NCBI GenBank assembly: GCA_934555825.1
Contig: CAKTFJ010000007.1
Span: 3,392-67,391, forward strand
Direction: 5' to 3'
Origin: an uncultured Hyphomicrobium sp.
GTDB taxonomy: Bacteria > Pseudomonadota > Alphaproteobacteria > Rhizobiales > Hyphomicrobiaceae
DNA length: 64,000 nucleotides
This document shows, one piece after another, positions 1 through 8,612 of the stretch. The notes beneath the pieces were generated by a model. The model ran no database searches and had not been told where the DNA came from. It saw only the letters and a program-made list of their open reading frames with translations. The position numbers were made by a program, and so were the translations under genes. Each line of letters opens with the position of its first letter. The first letter of the stretch is position 1.

Positions 1-63
1 CCTGCGCGCAAGGGGGCGGAGCGCCGCTGCCTCTTCGCACACCTGCGGAGAGGGATAGAGCGC

Positions 64-978
64 CTAGACTTCGAGCGTCCCCGTCGCGACCCGCACGCTG
101 GCCCCGCCGGTCCGCACGCTCGTGAGCTTCCCGCCCGCGACCACGAGCGTGAGCACGATCTGGCTCGGGCGGCCCATTTCGTAACCCTGTTCGACGATGC
201 GCTTGTAGGTGCCGTCCGGCAGACCGTCGAAGTGCTGCACGACGCCCGCGAGGCAGACTGCAGCCGAGCCCGTGGCCGGATCCTCGGGGATGCCGACCTG
301 AGGCGCGAACATGCGCACGTGAAAGGCATGGCCCGTATGCTCGCACTGGCGCGTGTAAAGGTAAACGCCGACCACGCCCTGCTGGTCGAACGCGCGCTCC
401 CAATGGGCGCCGTTGATGCGTGCGCGCCGGATGGCGTCGAGCGAGGCGACGGGCACGAACGCGAATGTGTTGCCCGCCGCAAAGCAGATCGGCTTGTGAT
501 TTTCGAAGCCGACTTCGCTCGGCATCAGCCCGAGCCCGGCGGCAAGAATGTCCAGCGGCGGCAACACCCCCGCTTCGGCTGGAAGCTTCGGCGCATCGAA
601 TTCGGCGAAAGCGGGAGCCCCTTCACGGAGGCGCACACCAACGCGCACCGTGCCGATATTTTGTTCGAGGATGACGAGTGCGTCCGCCTCGCCATTCGAA
701 GCGGGCGGGGCCTGAAGCCCTGCGAGCAGCGTCGCCGTGCCGATGGTCGGATGTCCGGCGAACGGCACCTCGCTCCGCGGCGTGAAGATGCGGATCTTTG
801 CCGAGTGGGCGGGGCGTTCGGACGGGAGCACGAAGACCGTTTCGGAGAGATTGAACTCGCCCGCGATGGCCTGCATCTGGGTGTCCGAGAGTCCTTCGGC
901 CCCGAGCACGACGGCGAGGGGGTTCCCGCCGAAACGGCGGTCGGTGAAAACGTCGAGGATATGATAGGTGAGGGCCAT
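64..978 (-). CDS. PhzF family isomerase-like protein
   Basis: A 304-residue protein of the PhzF/diaminopimelate-epimerase-like fold. The start is placed at MALTYHILDVFTD because PhzF proteins begin almost directly with this strand; 23 further in-frame codons upstream look non-coding. Visible family signatures are GGNPLAV near residue 18, LSETVFV with the conserved acidic residue (E46), GHPTIGTA in the N-terminal half and PATGSAA near the C-terminus, matching the duplicated two-lobe fold. Family members catalyse proton shifts or isomerisation, but the substrate of this one cannot be told from sequence. It lies leftward just downstream of the Nudix gene (83 bases apart) and could share its transcript. 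Unrelated to the methylotrophy genes as far as can be seen. Confidence 0.9.
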   Translation of the reverse strand: MALTYHILDVFTDRRFGGNPLAVVLGAEGLSDTQMQAIAGEFNLSETVFVLPSERPAHSAKIRIFTPRSEVPFAGHPTIGTATLLAGLQAPPASNGEADALVILEQNIGTVRVGVRLREGAPAFAEFDAPKLPAEAGVLPPLDILAAGLGLMPSEVGFENHKPICFAAGNTFAFVPVASLDAIRRARINGAHWERAFDQQGVVGVYLYTRQCEHTGHAFHVRMFAPQVGIPEDPATGSAAVCLAGVVQHFDGLPDGTYKRIVEQGYEMGRPSQIVLTLVVAGGKLTSVRTGGASVRVATGTLEV

Positions 979-1061
979 AGATGTGTCCGAGCCATCCGTC
1001 CGGGAACTGAAGCGCGCGCACTCTGCCCCATTCGGCACGCCCCGCAAAGCGTCGCGCCGTC

Positions 1062-1793
1062 TCAGGCGGAGGTTTTCAAGACGTGTGATGCGGAGAGTAG
1101 AACCCGTGCGTAGTCCGGAAGCGTGAGCGTCCGAAGCGCCTCGTCAGGAGACAGGGCAAGTGTGCGCAGGAGTTCGCCCTCCGTTTCGTCGGCGATGTGC
1201 AGGCTCGCTTTACGCATCAAATCGTCGCCGGAAAGGTCGGAATGCCAAGGAACGGCAAGCGAGGCTTGATGGCGTGCAAGCAGGATCGCAAAGCCGTTCC
1301 CTTGGCGGAGCAGCGAGGCATCGAGCCCTGTTTCCTCCGTGATCTCCCGCATGACGGCACGCGACAGGTCGATCGTCCCGTCCGCTTCGACATCCCGCTC
1401 GTCGATAAACCCACCGGGCGGCGTCGAGAACCCGTCGTTGAGGTGGCCCGGCCGCTGCTGGCAGAGGAGCAAATGCCCCTCGCACGAACGGATCAGCGCC
1501 GTGCAGAACGTGTCGCACACCCCCGCGTCCGGCCACCCGCTCTCGCGCCAAAAGAGGAAGCTCTTGAAGTCCGTCCGGAGGAGGTGCCCGGAAAACACAC
1601 CATCGCCGGACACGTCATAATCCGACAGCAGAAGAACGGTGCCGTTAAAGTAGTGCGGGTTTTCTTCCAACCGCCGCGCCCAGTGGGTCGAGATTTCGCC
1701 CTGATGCCGGCGCGCGAAGTCCCATTCGGCATCCGTCACGCGAAGATCGACCCTTGTCGCTTCGATGAGCCGCGCCTCATTCTGTTGCCGCAT
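1062..1793 (-). CDS. Nudix hydrolase family protein
   Basis: A 243-residue protein with a C-terminal Nudix domain. The Nudix box is recognisable as GGFIDE, an insertion of about 14 residues, then REITEETGLD, so the glycine-to-REXXEE spacing is longer than the canonical 23-residue motif. This points to a specialised subfamily rather than MutT itself. The N-terminal 90 residues (HWARRLEENPHYFNG and following) occur in alphaproteobacterial Nudix proteins of unknown substrate. The reading frame stays open for 500 more codons upstream, antisense to the patatin gene; that extension is rejected. An ATG at base 1904 is a possible longer start. The likely reaction is hydrolysis of a nucleoside diphosphate linked to another moiety. 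Confidence 0.85.
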   Translation of the reverse strand: MRQQNEARLIEATRVDLRVTDAEWDFARRHQGEISTHWARRLEENPHYFNGTVLLLSDYDVSGDGVFSGHLLRTDFKSFLFWRESGWPDAGVCDTFCTALIRSCEGHLLLCQQRPGHLNDGFSTPPGGFIDERDVEADGTIDLSRAVMREITEETGLDASLLRQGNGFAILLARHQASLAVPWHSDLSGDDLMRKASLHIADETEGELLRTLALSPDEALRTLTLPDYARVLLSASHVLKTSA

Positions 1794-1955
1794 CGTAGAA
1801 AAGCCGCCATGAGTGATCGAAGTAAATCCGACGGAACGTACCGCAAAAGCCTGAAGAAGCGCCGGCGGAGCGGTCAGGGCTGGCCTCTCACCCCAGTAAG
1901 TCATTAGAATGACATAAGGCGGCCCCCACCTTCCCGAAAAACCAGCGAGACCTGC

Positions 1956-3236
1956 GTGCGTGTGATGTTTCGAGGCCGGGCAATTCCGCGGGTGGCGTCC
2001 CTGGACGTTTCGCGCATGGCCTTGGCGTGCGAGCAGGCAAAAGCTTTGGCAGCTATGCTGGCCGGGATTTTTATCGTGACAGCGCTGACCGCCTGCGCAA
2101 CCCTCGACCGCTTGCCCGCGGTACCGCTGGCGCTGGCTTCCGAAATCCAGCCGCTCGATATTCCTTATGCGCGTTTCTATGCGGACGGCGATCCGGCCGT
2201 GCTGGAAGCGCTTGCCCGCGAAACGATGGCAAAGCGCCGTGCTTACGCAAAGGCTGCCGGAGCCGCGCGTAGGCGTGCCGATACGACGACGTTCCTGGCT
2301 ATTTCCGGCGGCGGCGATGACGGTGCGTTCGGCGCGGGGCTTCTGGTCGGGTGGACCGCCCGCGGCGACCGGCCGAATTTTGCGGTCGTGACGGGGATCA
2401 GCACTGGCGCGCTTTCCGCGCCATTCGCCTTCCTGGGCCCCGAGTACGACCACGCGTTGCGCAGCGTCTACACAGAGACGAAGGCAGAGGACATCTTCGT
2501 CAAGGTGTCCCTCATTTCCGTTTTCGAGGGCGATGCCGCGACCGACACGACCCCGCTGAGAAACCTTATTGCGCGCTTCGTGGATCACAAGATGGTCCGG
2601 CGCATTGCCGAGGAATACGACAAGGGGCGCCTGCTGCTCATCGGCACGACGAATCTCGATCAGGCCCGCTCGGTTATTTGGAACATCGGCGCCATTGCGA
2701 AAAGCAAGGATCCGAGAGCGCGCGAGCTGATCATCGAGGTATTGCGTGCGTCGGCTTCTATTCCGGGAGCTTTCCCGCCCGTCATGCTCGATGTGGCGGT
2801 CGGCGGAAAGCACTATCAGGAAATGCACGTCGACGGCGGCGCGACGACACAGATGTTCCTCTATCCGCCACAGCTTCATCTGAAGCGCGTCGAGCGCGCT
2901 GATCCCGCGGCCACCCACAAGGATGTCGCCTACATCATCCGCAACGGACGGCTCTTCCGCGATGAGGAAACGGTGAAACGCCGCACGCTGGCCGTAGCGA
3001 GCCAGGCGATCTCGACCATGATCGCCTCCAACGCTGTGAACGATCTCTATCGCATTTATCTGACGACGCACCGCGACGGCGTGGCCTTCAATCTCGCTTA
3101 CCTCGATGACGGTTTCACCGTTCCCTACAAAGGCCCGTTCGACAAGGAGTACATGAGCAAGCTCTTTGCCTATGGCTATCGGAAGGGTGCGGACGGCGTG
3201 CGCTGGCAGAAGACGCCACCTGGCTACGATGAGTGA
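1956..3236 (+). CDS. Patatin-like phospholipase lipoprotein
   Basis: A 426-residue exported lipase-fold protein. A hydrophobic signal segment ends in LTAC, a lipobox, so the mature protein is probably anchored to a membrane through Cys47. The patatin features follow: an oxyanion-hole-like stretch GGGDDGAFGAG, the nucleophile elbow GISTG, and a later DGG motif supplying the catalytic aspartate. ATG codons at 1956 and 2016 both fit; the second gives a more usual signal-peptide length (lipobox at residue 27), the first adds basic residues. It is divergent from the Nudix gene. Expected activity is acyl-ester hydrolysis of lipids at the envelope, but the substrate is unknown. Confidence 0.85.
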   Translation: MRVMFRGRAIPRVASLDVSRMALACEQAKALAAMLAGIFIVTALTACATLDRLPAVPLALASEIQPLDIPYARFYADGDPAVLEALARETMAKRRAYAKAAGAARRRADTTTFLAISGGGDDGAFGAGLLVGWTARGDRPNFAVVTGISTGALSAPFAFLGPEYDHALRSVYTETKAEDIFVKVSLISVFEGDAATDTTPLRNLIARFVDHKMVRRIAEEYDKGRLLLIGTTNLDQARSVIWNIGAIAKSKDPRARELIIEVLRASASIPGAFPPVMLDVAVGGKHYQEMHVDGGATTQMFLYPPQLHLKRVERADPAATHKDVAYIIRNGRLFRDEETVKRRTLAVASQAISTMIASNAVNDLYRIYLTTHRDGVAFNLAYLDDGFTVPYKGPFDKEYMSKLFAYGYRKGADGVRWQKTPPGYDE

Positions 3237-3288
3237 GCGCCACGGATAATGCCCGTAGGATCGCCCGAATGAAACCGAAGAGAGACGG

Positions 3289-3759
3289 ATGACCGGCGAA
3301 GACAAAGCCCCCAGGCTCTACTTCGAGGATCTCGATGTGGGCCGCCGCTTCACGACAGGCTCCGTAACGATGGAGCCGGAGGCCATCAAGGCCTTCGCCA
3401 CGAGCTTCGATCCGCAACCGTTTCATCTTAACGATGAGGCGGCCAAGGCGAGCTTCTTCGGCGGTCTCGTGGCGAGCGGCTGGCACACCGCATCCGTCAC
3501 CATGCGTCTCCTGGTCACCAGCGGGCTTCCCATTGCAGGTGGCGTTATCGGTGCGGGAGGCGACATCGTTTGGCCGCGTGCGGTGCGCCCCGGCGATACG
3601 CTCTCTGTTGTCTCGGAAGTTGTGGCGGCCAAACCTTCAGCGTCACGGCCCGAGCGCGGCATGGTGACCGTACGCAGCGAAACGCGAAACCAGGATGGCG
3701 AGGTCGTGCAGATCATGACGGCGCGCCTCGTCGTCCCGACGCGGGCAAGCACGTACTAA
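3289..3759 (+). CDS. MaoC-like hot-dog dehydratase
   Basis: A 156-residue single hot-dog domain protein. The hydratase motif is visible as FDPQPFHLND, giving the Asp-x4-His pair typical of (R)-specific enoyl-CoA hydratases and MaoC proteins, followed by the conserved stretch GLVASGWHT. The length equals that of a single-domain MaoC. It probably hydrates an enoyl-CoA, perhaps in polyhydroxyalkanoate or ethylmalonyl-CoA metabolism, but nothing in the neighbourhood identifies the substrate. It starts 52 bases after the patatin-like gene on the same strand, so the two may be co-transcribed. Confidence 0.9.
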   Translation: MTGEDKAPRLYFEDLDVGRRFTTGSVTMEPEAIKAFATSFDPQPFHLNDEAAKASFFGGLVASGWHTASVTMRLLVTSGLPIAGGVIGAGGDIVWPRAVRPGDTLSVVSEVVAAKPSASRPERGMVTVRSETRNQDGEVVQIMTARLVVPTRASTY

Positions 3760-3760
3760 C

Positions 3761-3785
3761 GTTATGATGTACCATAACAATGTTA
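3761..3785. promoter_or_regulatory. Overlapping inverted repeats upstream of pqqA copy 1
   Basis: Directly seen: GTTATG, a 6-base spacer, then CATAAC, overlapping the 11-base palindrome TAACAATGTTA. The element lies immediately after the MaoC stop and about 130 bases before the first pqqA. It is AT-rich in a GC-rich genome and could be an operator for pqqA. It is not followed by a T-run, so it is less likely to be a terminator. Function is inference. Confidence 0.35.
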
Positions 3786-3917
3786 CACCATAGCATCAGG
3801 GTCACTTATTGGACGTCGCGGAAAAAACGATTGGCGAAACCCGACGCGACCCCATACGTTCATCTCCATAAGACAGGCGGGTGCAAAACCCCGCCGCCAA
3901 CCCAAGGAGATTGACCC

Positions 3918-4007
3918 ATGAAGACCTGGATGAAGCCCTCGGTTCGCGAGCAGGAAGTCGGCCTCGAAGTGACCTCGTATCTGCCGGCTGAGATCGACAT
4001 CATCTAA
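3918..4007 (+). CDS. pqqA: PQQ precursor peptide PqqA (copy 1, orphan)
   Basis: A 29-residue peptide, the ribosomal precursor of pyrroloquinoline quinone. The conserved core EVTSY contains the glutamate (E17) and tyrosine (Y21) that PqqE cross-links to form the PQQ skeleton. A strong ribosome-binding site AAGGAGA sits 7 bases upstream of the ATG. It stands alone, about 46 kb from pqqBCDE, and has its own terminator at 4089-4122, so it looks like a monocistronic high-output supply of precursor. It differs from the second copy at only two residues (Met5 for Thr, Ser8 for Ala) and matches it at 80 of 90 bases. Some methylotrophs are known to carry more than one pqqA. Confidence 0.93.
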   Translation: MKTWMKPSVREQEVGLEVTSYLPAEIDII

Positions 4008-4088
4008 CGACCACGGCCGCATCGGGCTTTATCCGCCCGGTGCAAGTTCCCCGGTCAGATATCCAGTCGATCACGTCTGTTTGATCGT

Positions 4089-4122
4089 GCGGCGGTTGCG
4101 AAAGCGACCGCCGCTTTGTTTT
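4089..4122 (+). terminator. Rho-independent terminator of pqqA copy 1
   Basis: An 11-base-pair GC-rich stem (GCGGCGGTTGC with GCGACCGCCGC, one U-G pair) with a GAAA tetraloop, followed by TTTGTTTT. It lies 81 bases after the pqqA stop. This is the best intrinsic terminator in the left part of the window and supports an independent pqqA transcript. Confidence 0.8.
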
Positions 4123-4330
4123 GCCGAGCAGCAATGTCTTTTCGAGTAAAAATTCGTGAGCGGCACTCCGCACCGTTTGCCGTAATCTTGCCGTCTTCCG
4201 GGAATGCACTTCCCAAGCCGAAGATCGGCGAACATGAGAGAAGGGGGATAGACCCGCCGGGGGGCGGCCGAACGCAATGACGTTTGGGCCGAAGTCCTGA
4301 GAAACTGAAGCGTGTATGGAGCATCGCCTC
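4123..4330. other. Intergenic stretch, no gene recognised
   Basis: Between the pqqA terminator and the next small reading frame no convincing coding sequence was seen. The six-frame candidates here are arginine- and serine-rich antisense shadows without a ribosome-binding site. Confidence 0.4.
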
Positions 4331-4567
4331 ATGTCTTACTCAGCCACACCTCCGAAAGCGTCCTCTTCCCGGTCATCCAGTAACGTCACTTATCTGCGGC
4401 TGAAACCTCGCGTGGTCACGCAGGTTGAGAAAGCCCCGTTCCGTCCGATTCCCTTCGAGGCCGGATGGACAGAGGAGCTCGAGCGCAGACGTCGGGCCGT
4501 CGCGCGTTGGCGCGGTAGCGATGTGGCGCTGAAAGAGACGATGATGCGCACAACGCGCTGGATCTGA
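4331..4567 (+). CDS. Small hypothetical protein, 78 residues
   Basis: A short basic protein. The start is set at MSYSATPP, with an alternative ATG 15 bases upstream. A serine-rich N-terminus precedes a core with the segments VTYLRLKPRVV and FEAGWTEELERRRR, which read like a real alphaproteobacterial small protein rather than a shadow. No domain, signal peptide or membrane segment is seen. It is isolated between pqqA and the convergent copper protein gene. Function unknown; moderate doubt that it is expressed. Confidence 0.45.
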   Translation: MSYSATPPKASSSRSSSNVTYLRLKPRVVTQVEKAPFRPIPFEAGWTEELERRRRAVARWRGSDVALKETMMRTTRWI

Positions 4568-4645
4568 CCGTTCGACTCAATCCGAACGTAAACGCTGAAG
4601 GGCGGACCGTGTTGGGCCCGCCCCTCGAACCGCTGTGCCACGCGC

Positions 4646-5650
4646 TCAGTGGTGGTGATGATGATGGTCGTGATCGTCCTTCGTCGTGCCGCCGTGTTTT
4701 TTATCGCCGCCGATCGGGCGGATCGGGAATGTCACCTCGACAGATGCGCCGCTCTTGAAGGTTAGCGTGACGGGCAGGCTGGCGCCGGAGACCAGCGGCT
4801 CCTTGAGATCCATGAACATGAGGTGTTTGCCGCCGGGCGCGAGCGTCACCGTGCCACCGGCCGGGATTTCGATGCCCTCGGGAAGCGCGCGCATCCGCAT
4901 GACGCCGTCTGTCATGGTCATGTCGTGGATCTCGCCCTTGCCGGCGACAGGAGCCGCGATGCCGATGAGCGTATCCGCCGCACTGCCGGTGTTGAGGACC
5001 GTGAGATACCCCGCGCCCACTTTCGCACCCTGAGGCGTCGCACGTGCCCACGCGCCTTCAATCGCGAGCGAGCCACTCTTGGCGGCGCCGCCAGCGTCCT
5101 TCGCAGCGGCATGATCGCCGGCTGCCGCAATGCGAAGCACCGCTGCCGGAGACGCCAGCTTTTGACCTTCGGTTCCATCCGGAATCTCGACCCATTGCCG
5201 TTCGCCTTCGGCGCAGGTCTGCGTCACCTTGAAGTAGAGCGAAGAACCGCCCACAAGGTCCTTGCCGAGAAAGCCCGCGGCCACGAACTCGTCGTAGTGC
5301 TCGTCGGGCAGGTTGCCTTCGGACCATGTGATTTCCTTCACGCCTTCGGTCAGCGTCCGCCCGTGCAGCGGGTAGGTCGTCGCATAAGCGCCCTTCACGC
5401 TGGCGAGCGACCAGCCCGGCTTCGGCATCGGCTTCACGTTGATGAAGCCTTCAGGAATCTCAACGCGGATCGCCTGCGTCGGCGACGTGCCGCAGCCATG
5501 CGGCACCTTGAGCACGGCCTTGTAAGCCGCGCCCGGAGCCGCTTCCCGCTGTTCGAGCGTGACATGGGCGCTGGCCGGTCCGCCGGCCAGGGCTACGAAA
5601 GGAAGCAACGCGAGCGTCGCGAGAGTTTGAGAGGGGTATGAGCGTTTCAT
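4646..5650 (-). CDS. YcnI-like (DUF1775) / PCu(A)C copper chaperone fusion with His tail
   Basis: A 334-residue periplasmic copper protein. The signal peptide ends ASA, leaving His29 as the first mature residue. In the YcnI/DUF1775 family this N-terminal histidine is part of a mono-histidine copper brace. DUF1775 covers about residues 29-170. A linker leads to a PCu(A)C domain (about 193-310) with the copper pattern in EIHDMTMTDGVM and KHLMFMDL (histidine and methionine ligands). The C-terminus is DDHDHHHHHH, a natural six-histidine tail that may buffer metal. It is last in a leftward set after the TonB receptor and DUF2946 protein. The probable role is periplasmic copper capture or delivery, for example to cytochrome oxidase. 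Confidence 0.92.
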   Translation of the reverse strand: MKRSYPSQTLATLALLPFVALAGGPASAHVTLEQREAAPGAAYKAVLKVPHGCGTSPTQAIRVEIPEGFINVKPMPKPGWSLASVKGAYATTYPLHGRTLTEGVKEITWSEGNLPDEHYDEFVAAGFLGKDLVGGSSLYFKVTQTCAEGERQWVEIPDGTEGQKLASPAAVLRIAAAGDHAAAKDAGGAAKSGSLAIEGAWARATPQGAKVGAGYLTVLNTGSAADTLIGIAAPVAGKGEIHDMTMTDGVMRMRALPEGIEIPAGGTVTLAPGGKHLMFMDLKEPLVSGASLPVTLTFKSGASVEVTFPIRPIGGDKKHGGTTKDDHDHHHHHH

Positions 5651-5727
5651 GATCAGAACCTGTTACTGAAGATGGAGATGAGAGGTCGAATGCGGCGCCA
5701 CGTCAGGGACGCTTTGGATGGCTAGCG

Positions 5728-7956
5728 TCACCACTTCACCTGCACGCCGCCGTAGAGGGCGCGTCCTGTGCCGGGTTCGAAGTAGGCGCCGTCCAGGCCG
5801 CGGACGTTTCCGGACACGCTGGCGGATGCGATATAGGCCGTGTCGGAGAGGTTGCGCCCTTCGATGTAGGCCGTGAACGTCTCGCCTTCATAGCCGAGCT
5901 TCGCGCCCCAGATCGCATAGCCTTCCGTCTTGAGCGTGTTGGCGTTGTCGACGAAGTAGGCGGATGGAGCCCATTCGACGTTCGGCCCGAAGAACACGCC
6001 GGATGGATGACGGTAAATCAGCTCGGCCCTGAGGAAATGCCGCGGCAGGCCAGGAAGTTCGTTGTTGCCCCACACCGCATCGTTGTCGAAGTGGAAGTCG
6101 TTGAGCGTATAGGCCGCGTTGAGCCACAGCCTGTCGGGCGTCGGACCGTCGACGAGCAGAGAGTTCAGCACCGCCGCGCCGAAGCCGAGTTCGAGCCCCT
6201 GGTGCACGGTCTTGTCCGCATTCGTCACCGAGCACATGTTCGGAAACGGCACGAGGATCGTGAGGCACTGCAACTCGTTGTCGATCTCGGCGCGATAGAG
6301 CGCGATATCCCAATGGTAGGTCTCGCGCCGGCCGCGTGTGCCGATCTCGTAGGTGGTGGCTTCTTGCAGCTTGGCAGTGAACGCCGAGCCGCTCACCGCG
6401 TTCTCGCCGAAACTCGGAACTTCCGCGCTACGCGAGATGTTGGCGAACGCCTGCCAGCCGGGATCGACGTCCCACACGATGCCGGCCTTCGGGCTCCACA
6501 CGTCGAAGGTGTTGCGCCCACCCTGCTCGTTGCCGAAGAACACGTCGCGATCGCGCTGGGCGTGCAGGAACTGCAACCCCGCAACGAGTGCCACGTCGGG
6601 CAGCACGAAGAAGCTGTTCTCGGCATACACCGAGACGTTCTCCGAGCGGTTCTCCGTATGACTGATGAGCGCGAGCTTGGCCGCGTTAGGCCCATTGCCG
6701 AAGTGCCTGACGTCCACCGTTCCGTTGTGAAGGTTCACGCCCGCGATGAAGCGGTTACGGAAACCTGCAATGACGCTGTCGTCCGCGAGCCGCGCGAAAC
6801 CGCCATAGTCGTCGTAGCGATAGTCGAGCCACTGATAGATCGGATGGTCGAGGTGGCGGTCCACGTTGAACGCGCCGAATTCGAGCAGCGTTCCTTGCGA
6901 GAGACGCACCGTCGTCTTGTTGGCGATGCGGAGCGTCTCGATATTGCGCTGCCAGTCATTGAGCACGTTGATGGCCGCGGCCTGCTTCGGATCGGAGAGC
7001 GCCGTCTGGCGCGTTACCGCGCCGGGGATGCGCTGCTCGACGTCGTTGGCGTTGACGTAGAAGCGTGTCTCGACATTTTCGCTGAGCCGATAGCCGAGGT
7101 TCATGGAGCCTCGGAGGCTCTCGCCCCAGCTATGGTCCCGGTAGCCGTCCCACTCCTGCCAGGTCCCGGCGATGAAATAATCGACAGGCCCCGAAACCCC
7201 ACCTGAGCTCGACGAGAACTTGCGGAACCCGAAGCTGCCGATGTCGGTGCGAGCGGTGAACCGATGGGCGTCATACCCCGTGGGCATCACGAAGTTGATT
7301 GCCCCGCCGAGCGAGTTGGCACCGAAGCGAAGCGCATTCGCCCCCTTGAACACCTCGATGTAGCGGTAGACCGTCGGATCGATCTCCTGAAAATCGCCGA
7401 ACCCGTCCGCGGTGCTGATCGGTATGCCGTCCATGAACAGCTGCGTGCCGCGCAAATGGAAATTCCGCGAGATGCCGGAGCCACGGATCGAAAGCCGGGC
7501 GTCCTCACCCCACTTCGGCTGCACGAACACGCCCGGCACGTAATCGAGCGCGTCCTTGATGGTCACTGCAGGTGTCGACGTCGCGTATGCGTCTGCGGGG
7601 ACGATCTCGACGCTCCCCGGCGTGCGCTCGATCTCCGACACCGCTTCGGCCGTTGTCGGCACCGTCAGGCTGCCGGAGCGCGTTCCAGGCTGAACCGGCG
7701 CACCGGCGAGCGCGTCGGCGGGGGAGGGTGATTGGGGTTCGGGAACACCGCTGGGAGCCGCCGCAGGCTGCTTGGGCCTGGGTGCTTTGGGCTGGGCGGC
7801 CGTCGTCGTGACGGTGATTTCGGGGAGTTCCGTTTCCTGGGCCGAGGTGGGCCAGGCGTGAACGGCGAGGACAACAGCCCCTATGGCGGCAAGCGTATGT
7901 GCGCCGCGTGCGGGGGGAAAGTGCCGGAGGGAACCCGGCCGGAATGGCGATGTCAT
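5728..7956 (-). CDS. TonB-dependent outer-membrane receptor, probably for metal
   Basis: A 742-residue outer-membrane receptor. The start is at MTSPFRPGS, giving a signal peptide ending near TSAQ; the frame continues 23 codons upstream without support. A proline/alanine-rich linker after the signal is followed by the plug domain (near SVEIVPADAY through GGAINFVMP) and a long beta-barrel ending GVQVKW with the expected aromatic C-terminal region. It sits between a DUF2946 protein and a copper-binding DUF1775/PCu(A)C protein, a grouping that points to copper (or a copper chelate) as ligand. Because the organism uses lanthanide-dependent XoxF, a lanthanophore ligand is an alternative that sequence alone cannot exclude. 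Confidence 0.92.
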   Translation of the reverse strand: MTSPFRPGSLRHFPPARGAHTLAAIGAVVLAVHAWPTSAQETELPEITVTTTAAQPKAPRPKQPAAAPSGVPEPQSPSPADALAGAPVQPGTRSGSLTVPTTAEAVSEIERTPGSVEIVPADAYATSTPAVTIKDALDYVPGVFVQPKWGEDARLSIRGSGISRNFHLRGTQLFMDGIPISTADGFGDFQEIDPTVYRYIEVFKGANALRFGANSLGGAINFVMPTGYDAHRFTARTDIGSFGFRKFSSSSGGVSGPVDYFIAGTWQEWDGYRDHSWGESLRGSMNLGYRLSENVETRFYVNANDVEQRIPGAVTRQTALSDPKQAAAINVLNDWQRNIETLRIANKTTVRLSQGTLLEFGAFNVDRHLDHPIYQWLDYRYDDYGGFARLADDSVIAGFRNRFIAGVNLHNGTVDVRHFGNGPNAAKLALISHTENRSENVSVYAENSFFVLPDVALVAGLQFLHAQRDRDVFFGNEQGGRNTFDVWSPKAGIVWDVDPGWQAFANISRSAEVPSFGENAVSGSAFTAKLQEATTYEIGTRGRRETYHWDIALYRAEIDNELQCLTILVPFPNMCSVTNADKTVHQGLELGFGAAVLNSLLVDGPTPDRLWLNAAYTLNDFHFDNDAVWGNNELPGLPRHFLRAELIYRHPSGVFFGPNVEWAPSAYFVDNANTLKTEGYAIWGAKLGYEGETFTAYIEGRNLSDTAYIASASVSGNVRGLDGAYFEPGTGRALYGGVQVKW

Positions 7957-8057
7957 GTGTACAGAGCTCTGTTGATCTGGAAACGGGCCGTCGCCTTCGC
8001 TCCCGAATGTGCGGGGATTCGGCAAAGGCTGCGATGCGCGGGCTCTCGTGAGCCCGA

Positions 8058-8432
8058 TCAGATCAACAGGTTAGGTGGCCCGCGCGCAGACGTGGCGCCG
8101 GGTTTCGGCGTTTCCGCATAAAGCGCCGCCGCGAGCTTATAGGTGAGGTTTGCGTAGGCAACCGCACTCGCGAGATCGGGATGCCCGGTGGCCACGTGGC
8201 CGACACTGGAGAAGGCGAAGGGACAGAGGTCGGCCTCGCCCTGCTGCTGCTCGACCGGCGTGGTGCCGTCTGCCGCGACGTGCATCGTCTTCTGGCCCGT
8301 GCTGGTACAGATGACGATTTCGAAGGAGCCGTCCGCCGCATTCGCGGCCGCAATCATGAACCCATCGGGCACGAGGCTGCGAAGCGCCAGCGCGATGAGC
8401 ATGAAAACGGCGATGGGCGTGCGTTTGCTCAC
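8058..8432 (-). CDS. DUF2946 family protein
   Basis: A 124-residue exported or membrane-attached protein of the DUF2946 type, starting at a GTG codon. An N-terminal hydrophobic segment is followed by RSLVPDGFMIA, then by a region with paired cysteines (IVICTSTGQ and ADLCPFAFSS), which is the family pattern. DUF2946 genes are often found beside TonB receptors and PCu(A)C/DUF1775 proteins in proteobacteria. It is the first gene of the leftward three-gene set and lies about 100 bases before the receptor. The probable role is in copper handling. No enzymatic residues are recognised. Confidence 0.82.
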   Translation of the reverse strand: MSKRTPIAVFMLIALALRSLVPDGFMIAAANAADGSFEIVICTSTGQKTMHVAADGTTPVEQQQGEADLCPFAFSSVGHVATGHPDLASAVAYANLTYKLAAALYAETPKPGATSARGPPNLLI

Positions 8433-8612
8433 GAGACCCCTTCACTCCCTGTCGGCAGGGTAGGTGGACGGTAGGGCCGGGCGGCGAGCTTTGCAAGAGA
8501 CGGCGGTGCGACAGGAGATCTCCCCGGGCTGGCCGGGCCGAATCTCTGGCCGGTGAGGGACAGGCATGATTATGATGCGGAGAGGATTGCCCGGGAAAAA
8601 CGAGAAGAAACG

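Noticed and set aside
1794..3305. N-terminal extension of the Nudix gene by about 500 codons
   Set aside because: The extension is antisense to the patatin-like gene and has no domain; the Nudix protein has a normal start at 1793.
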